Source: Clostridia bacterium | GTDB lineage: Bacteria > Bacillota > Clostridia > Oscillospirales > Acutalibacteraceae | Assembly (NCBI GenBank): GCA_900755995.1 | Contig: CAAEIM010000192.1 | Span: 1 to 7,880, forward strand | Direction of reading: 5' to 3' | Length of the DNA stretch: 7,880 nt | Shown here: piece by piece, positions 4,187 through 7,880 of the stretch | Layout: each line of letters begins with the position of its first letter | Numbering within the stretch: position 1 is the stretch's first letter | Program-made: the position numbers and the translations under genes | The notes under the pieces: generated by a model | What the model saw: only the letters and a program-made list of their open reading frames with translations | Told to the model about the DNA's origin: nothing | The model's database searches: none

Positions 4187-5515
4187 ATGATTCAGCTTTT
4201 AGAACATTTTACTTATAAAAAGTTAATCAGATTTACCCTGCCGACAATTTTAATGATGATATTTACATCTATATACGGAGTGGTTGACGGATTGTTTATT
4301 TCTAATGTGGTGGGCAGTGATGCCTTTGCCGCCGTAAATCTGATTATGCCCGCTCTGATGATGCTCGGCTCAGTGGGTTTTATGATTGGCACGGGCGGCA
4401 GTGCGCTGGTGTCAAAAACTATTGGCGAGGGCAACAAAAAGCTTGCAAACCGTTATTTTTCTATGCTTATTTACGTTTTAATAGCTGTCAGCATCTTGTT
4501 GACCGTGTTGGGAATTATTTTTATGCGGCAAATAGCTCAGCTCCTCGGTGCTGAAGGAAAAATGATTGAAATCTGCTCTGTTTACGGTCGTACTCTGCTC
4601 ATTGCTCTCCCTTTTTTTACGCTGCAAAACTGTTTTCAGAGCTTTTTAGTAGTTGCAGAAAAGCCCGGAATGGGACTGCTTGTTTCTGTTGCTGCGGGGG
4701 CTGCAAATATGCTGCTCGACTTCTTGTTTATTTATTGTTTCAGATTGGAAGTATTTGGTGCAGCTCTTGCAACAGGCATAAGTCAGTTGATTGGCGCAAT
4801 AATTCCGATTATCTACTTTATCGGTAAAAATAAATCTCCGCTCAGATTTGTTATAACAAAGATTGAATTAAAGCCAATTCTGAAAAGTTGTGCAAACGGT
4901 TCTTCAGAAATGGTTACCAACATTTCAATGTCGCTTGTAAATATGCTCTACAATCTTCAGCTTGTAAAATACGCAGGCTATGACGGTGTTGTGGCTTACG
5001 GGATAATTATGTATGTTGGTTTTATTTTTTCGGGCGCATACCTTGGATATTCGGTAGGCGTTGCGCCGATAATCGGTTACCACTACGGAGCAAACAACAC
5101 TGCTGAGCTAAAAAGTCTTTTTAAAAAAAGCCTTATACTGATTTCACTTGCCGCTGCAATTCTTACTGCCTGCGCCGAGCTGTTTTCGGGAACCCTTGCC
5201 GGAATTTTTGTCGGCTACAGCAAAGAGCTTCAAGATATGACTACCACTGCAATCTGTCTGTTCTCGCTTTCATACATAATCAGCGGTATAAATATTTTTG
5301 CATCATCCTTTTTCACCGCACTCAACAACGGTTTTGTGTCAGCTGTAATTTCATTTTTGCGAACCCTTGTTTTTCAGATTGCTTTTATTTTTATTTTGCC
5401 TTTAATATGGCAGCTCAACGGAATCTGGCTTGCCGTGGTTGCAGCCGAAATCGCATCCCTTATCATAAGCATATTTTTCTTTATCTCCAATCGCAAAAAA
5501 TACAAATACGCTTAA
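4187..5515 (+). CDS. MATE-family multidrug/cation efflux transporter (MepA-like)
   Basis: The 442-residue product is very hydrophobic, consistent with the 12 membrane helices and the usual 440-460 residues of MATE exporters. Family signatures are visible: RFTLPTILMMIFTSIYGVVD in the first helix (15-34), FISNVVG (37-43), NMLLDFLFIY (174-183), GAALATGISQ (191-200), the PIIGYHYGA motif (294-302) at the start of the second half, and LNGIWLAVVAAE (410-421). It ends in a basic RKKYKYA cytoplasmic tail. MATE proteins expel cationic compounds in exchange for sodium or protons across the cytoplasmic membrane. The gene stands alone, with its own promoter, a riboswitch-like leader and a terminator. If the leader is guanidine-IV, the natural substrate may be guanidine or a guanidinium compound, but the protein sequence alone does not show this. 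Confidence 0.9.
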   Translation: MIQLLEHFTYKKLIRFTLPTILMMIFTSIYGVVDGLFISNVVGSDAFAAVNLIMPALMMLGSVGFMIGTGGSALVSKTIGEGNKKLANRYFSMLIYVLIAVSILLTVLGIIFMRQIAQLLGAEGKMIEICSVYGRTLLIALPFFTLQNCFQSFLVVAEKPGMGLLVSVAAGAANMLLDFLFIYCFRLEVFGAALATGISQLIGAIIPIIYFIGKNKSPLRFVITKIELKPILKSCANGSSEMVTNISMSLVNMLYNLQLVKYAGYDGVVAYGIIMYVGFIFSGAYLGYSVGVAPIIGYHYGANNTAELKSLFKKSLILISLAAAILTACAELFSGTLAGIFVGYSKELQDMTTTAICLFSLSYIISGINIFASSFFTALNNGFVSAVISFLRTLVFQIAFIFILPLIWQLNGIWLAVVAAEIASLIISIFFFISNRKKYKYA

Positions 5516-5519
5516 ATTT

Positions 5520-5554
5520 AAAGCTGTTTTTCTCTTTTGAAAAGAAGCTTTTTG
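5520..5554 (+). terminator. Intrinsic terminator of the MATE gene
   Basis: AAAGCT (5520-5525) pairs with AGCTTT (5546-5551). After a G-A mismatch the stem continues with TTTTTC (5527-5532) against GAAAAG (5539-5544), around a 6-base loop. A T-rich tail (TTTTTGTTT) follows. It starts 5 bases after the stop codon and separates the MATE unit from lepA. Confidence 0.8.
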
Positions 5555-5576
5555 TTTGCAATATACTGCAAATTTA

Positions 5577-5605
5577 TTGCCATTTCGGGCAAAATGTGTT
5601 ATTAT
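5577..5605 (+). promoter_or_regulatory. Promoter of lepA
   Basis: TTGCCA (5577-5582), a 17-base spacer, then TATTAT (5600-5605), each matching five of six consensus bases. Transcription would start near 5612, giving a leader of about 80 bases. That leader holds a perfect 10-base palindrome, GTCAGCTGAC (5640-5649), but no terminator or recognised regulatory RNA. Confidence 0.65.
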
Positions 5606-5679
5606 AAATTTGTATATTATAAGGCGGAATTTGCGCTCTGTCAGCTGACGAAGTGATATTTCTGCAAAAAATCTGCGAA

Positions 5680-5685
5680 AAGGTG
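5680..5685 (+). promoter_or_regulatory. Ribosome binding site that selects the lepA TTG start
   Basis: AAGGTG lies 6 bases before the TTG at 5692. The in-frame GTG at 5683 lies inside this site and the GTG at 5653 has no such site, so TTG is the best start. Confidence 0.7.
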
Positions 5686-5691
5686 ATTGAA

Positions 5692-7503
5692 TTGTCATTT
5701 CCACAGGATAAAATTAGAAATTTCAGCATTATTGCTCACATTGACCACGGCAAGAGCACGCTTGCCGACCGTATTCTTGAGCAGACGAACTCGGTTTCTG
5801 CCCGAGATATGGAGTCGCAGCTTCTCGATGATATGGAGCTTGAGCGTGAGCGTGGCATTACTATAAAAGCCCGAGCAGTTACCGTTACCTATGACGCCGA
5901 CAACGGCGAAAAATATCTTTTTAACCTCATCGACACCCCAGGTCACGTCGATTTTAACTACGAAGTTTCACGATCCCTTGCCGCCTGCGAGGGTGCCGTG
6001 CTGATTGTTGACGCATCTCAGGGTATTGAGGCTCAAACCCTGGCTAACACCTACCTTGCCGTTGACAGCGGTCTTGAAATTGTGCCGGTTATCAATAAAA
6101 TTGACCTGCCCAGTGCAGACCCCGACAGGGTTATTGATGAAATTGAGGACGTAATCGGTATTCCCGCTCAGGACGCACCTAAAATTTCCGCAAAGGCAGG
6201 CATTAACATTCACGCTGTGCTTGAAAAGATTGTGTCTGACATTCCGGCGCCTACGGGTGACATCAACGCTCCTCTCCGTGCGCTGATTTTTGACAGCTAC
6301 TATGACAGCTACAAGGGCGTAATTATTTATGTTCGCCTTAAGGAAGGACAAATTCACCCCGGTGACGAGTTTAGGCTTATGGCTACGGGCAGTACCTTTA
6401 CCGTGGTTGAGTGCGGACTTATGCACGCAACCACAATGGAATCGACAAACGGTCTTTATGCAGGCGAGGTTGGATACATTGCCGCCTCCATCAAAACTCT
6501 TGCCGACGCAAAGGTTGGCGACACCGTAACATTAACCTCAAATCCTGCCGCCGAGCCATTGCCCGGATACCGTGAGGCTCAGCCGATGGTTTACTGCGGT
6601 ATTTACCCTGTTGACGGCGCAAAATACGGCGACCTCAAGGACGCTCTTGAAAAATTGCAGCTCAATGACGCTGCGCTTTCTTTTGAACCCGAAACCTCGG
6701 TTGCCCTCGGCTTTGGCTATCGCTGCGGATTTCTGGGACTTCTTCATATGGAAATTATTCAGGAAAGACTGGAGCGTGAATATCAGCTCGACATCATTAC
6801 AACCGCACCGAGCGTTATTTATCGAATCACAAAAACCGACGGTACGGTGGAAATGATAGACAACCCGACAAATTATCCCGATCCTGCGCTTATCCAGATG
6901 GCGGAGGAGCCTATGACCACCGCTCACATTTACACTCCAAAGGAATACGTTGGCAACATAATGGAGCTTTGTCAGGACAGACGAGGAATTTTTGTTGATA
7001 TGCAGTACATAGATGCCGACCGTGTTGACCTTCACTATGAGCTGCCGCTTGCTGAAATTATTTATGATTTCTTTGACACGCTAAAATCCCGCACAAGAGG
7101 CTACGCATCATTTGACTACGAGCTGAAGGACTATGTAAAGAGCAACCTTGTAAAGCTTGACATTATGCTCAACGGCGAGGTTGTTGATGCACTTTCCTTT
7201 ATAATTCACGCTGACAAGGCATATGGCAGAGCAAGAAAAATGGCTGAAAAGCTCAAGGAAAAAATTCCAAGACAGCTCTTTGAAGTACCTATTCAGGCTT
7301 GCATAGGCGGAAAGATTATTGCCCGTGAAACCGTAAAGGCTATGCGCAAGGATGTACTTGCGAAGTGCTACGGCGGCGATATTTCAAGAAAGAAAAAGCT
7401 CCTTGAAAAGCAAAAAGAGGGCAAAAAGCGTATGCGCCAGCTCGGCTCTGTGGAAGTTCCGCAGGAGGCATTTATGGCTGTGCTTAAGCTTGACACCGAT
7501 TAA
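5692..7503 (+). CDS. lepA: Elongation factor 4 (LepA), ribosome-associated GTPase
   Basis: The 603-residue product has the full LepA layout (E. coli 599, B. subtilis 612). GTPase motifs are G1 AHIDHGKST (15-23), G2 GITIKA (55-60), G3 DTPGH (81-85), G4 NKID (135-138) and G5 SAK (166-168). After the G domain come the beta-barrel and EF-G-like domains, including the GFGYRCGFLGLLHMEI segment. The LepA-specific C-terminal domain ends with YGGDISRKKKLLEKQKEGKK and LGSVEVPQEAFMAVL. LepA acts on ribosomes in the cytoplasm; back-translocation and a role in 30S assembly have both been proposed. The TTG at 5692 gives MSFPQDKIRNF, the normal LepA N-terminus; the frame is open back to a GTG at 5653, but that adds 13 unlikely residues. 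It is a single-gene unit with its own promoter; hemW (hemN-like), its frequent neighbour, is not adjacent here. Confidence 0.97.
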   Translation: MSFPQDKIRNFSIIAHIDHGKSTLADRILEQTNSVSARDMESQLLDDMELERERGITIKARAVTVTYDADNGEKYLFNLIDTPGHVDFNYEVSRSLAACEGAVLIVDASQGIEAQTLANTYLAVDSGLEIVPVINKIDLPSADPDRVIDEIEDVIGIPAQDAPKISAKAGINIHAVLEKIVSDIPAPTGDINAPLRALIFDSYYDSYKGVIIYVRLKEGQIHPGDEFRLMATGSTFTVVECGLMHATTMESTNGLYAGEVGYIAASIKTLADAKVGDTVTLTSNPAAEPLPGYREAQPMVYCGIYPVDGAKYGDLKDALEKLQLNDAALSFEPETSVALGFGYRCGFLGLLHMEIIQERLEREYQLDIITTAPSVIYRITKTDGTVEMIDNPTNYPDPALIQMAEEPMTTAHIYTPKEYVGNIMELCQDRRGIFVDMQYIDADRVDLHYELPLAEIIYDFFDTLKSRTRGYASFDYELKDYVKSNLVKLDIMLNGEVVDALSFIIHADKAYGRARKMAEKLKEKIPRQLFEVPIQACIGGKIIARETVKAMRKDVLAKCYGGDISRKKKLLEKQKEGKKRMRQLGSVEVPQEAFMAVLKLDTD

Positions 7504-7622
7504 GGCAGGCAGCCGGTGGGCTGGCGGTCAGTGGTCTGCCTTCCTCAAGTGGAAAGTTTAATATAATTTCACACTCTTGTGCCCAACAACTGCCAAGCGA
7601 TTTTCTGCAAAATAAAAAATTT
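7504..7622. other. 3' untranslated region after lepA
   Basis: Immediately after the stop codon a G-rich stretch can fold: GGCAG (7504-7508) with CTGCC (7536-7540), enclosing CAGCC/GGCTG (7510-7514 with 7519-7523). No U run follows, so it is not a terminator. From about 7541 to 7622 I see nothing beyond AT-rich sequence; the open frame that overlaps the lepA end here is a shadow. Confidence 0.4.
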
Positions 7623-7658
7623 CCCCACACCCTTTCATAGGTGTGGGGTCTCTTTTTT
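7623..7658 (+). terminator. Intrinsic terminator of lepA
   Basis: CCCCACACC (7623-7631) and GGTGTGGGG (7640-7648) form a perfect 9-pair stem with an 8-base loop, followed by TCTCTTTTTT. The upstream arm is preceded by A-rich sequence, so it could also stop leftward transcription. It lies about 120 bases after the lepA stop. Confidence 0.9.
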
Positions 7659-7691
7659 ATTCAAAATCCGATTTAGTTTATCAAGCATCAG

Positions 7692-7730
7692 AAAACACCG
7701 CCCGTAAGTAAAATTACGAGCGGTGTTTTT
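7692..7730. terminator. Bidirectional terminator between lepA and the leftward gene at the right edge
   Basis: AAAACACCGC (7692-7701) pairs with GCGGTGTTTT (7720-7729). Past one C-A mismatch, CGTAA (7703-7707) pairs with TTACG (7714-7718) around GTAAAA. With A runs on one side and T runs on the other it can work on both strands. Given the leftward gene end at 7828, its main job is probably to end that leftward transcript, with back-up for lepA. Confidence 0.8.
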
Positions 7731-7827
7731 GGATTAAATATAGATTTTATTAGAATTTTTTTGCTTTTAGACTATAAAAATCCTGAATTTGTTACTTAAT
7801 ATGCCGATGTAATACTACACTCAATAA

Positions 7828-7880
7828 TTAAGCAACCTTAGTAGCCTTTGTAGCTCTGGTAATTGCAAGTTTTTCAAAGC
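7828..7880 (-). CDS. C-terminal end of an unidentified leftward gene (partial)
   Basis: On the minus strand one frame enters from the window edge and reads FEKLAITRATKATKVA before a TAA at 7830-7828. Only 16 codons are visible, too few to identify. The basic, Ala/Thr/Lys-rich tail is of a kind often seen at the ends of small ribosomal or nucleic-acid-binding proteins, but that is only an impression. A terminator in the correct place about 100 bases further left (7692-7730) supports a real leftward gene end. The other minus-strand frames also end in this stretch, so the assignment is tentative. Confidence 0.4.
   Translation of the reverse strand, partial: FEKLAITRATKATKVA

Overview
The window looks like a chromosomal segment from a low-to-moderate GC Gram-positive anaerobe of the class Clostridia, most likely Oscillospiraceae/Ruminococcus-like. 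This rests on the Firmicutes-type MreB and LepA sequences, strong AGGAGG-type ribosome binding sites, consensus TTGACA/TATAAT promoters, abundant U-tailed intrinsic terminators, and a secreted protein ending in a dockerin module, which is typical of cellulosome or amylosome-forming gut and rumen Clostridia. The species cannot be fixed from the sequence alone.

Layout. Leftward strand: a partial mreB (1-409, cut by the window edge) with a good promoter and RBS. To its right is a secreted dockerin protein (698-1585), whose transcript ends at an intrinsic terminator (about 494-530). Rightward strand: rlmA (23S rRNA guanine-N1 methyltransferase, 1799-2614); the rplM-rpsI ribosomal protein operon (2810-3659) behind a perfect consensus promoter; a roughly 330-bp non-coding block with three copies of the rpsI 3' end, each followed by its own terminator; a MATE-family exporter (4187-5515) preceded by a long structured leader ending in a terminator (riboswitch-like, best candidate class guanidine-IV/mepA); and lepA (5692-7503, TTG start). 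The right end carries two strong, probably bidirectional terminators and the last 16 codons of an unidentified leftward gene (7828-7880).

How the genes relate. Most are housekeeping: cell shape (mreB), rRNA modification (rlmA), ribosome structure (rplM, rpsI) and translation quality (lepA). Each rightward unit appears to have its own promoter. The two accessory items are the dockerin protein and the leader-regulated MATE exporter.

The most unusual structure is the triplicated rpsI tail. The core ACAGTTCTCAAAGAGATAAT occurs exactly twice, 150 bp apart, and a third 14-bp version continues into a 51-bp exact repeat that includes the terminator. The 3' end of rpsI is a known integration target of Firmicutes integrative elements, so this array may be the scar of past integrations, though tandem duplication of a terminator unit is also possible. 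Six open-frame starts were moved or rejected because they lie on promoter elements or inside hairpins.
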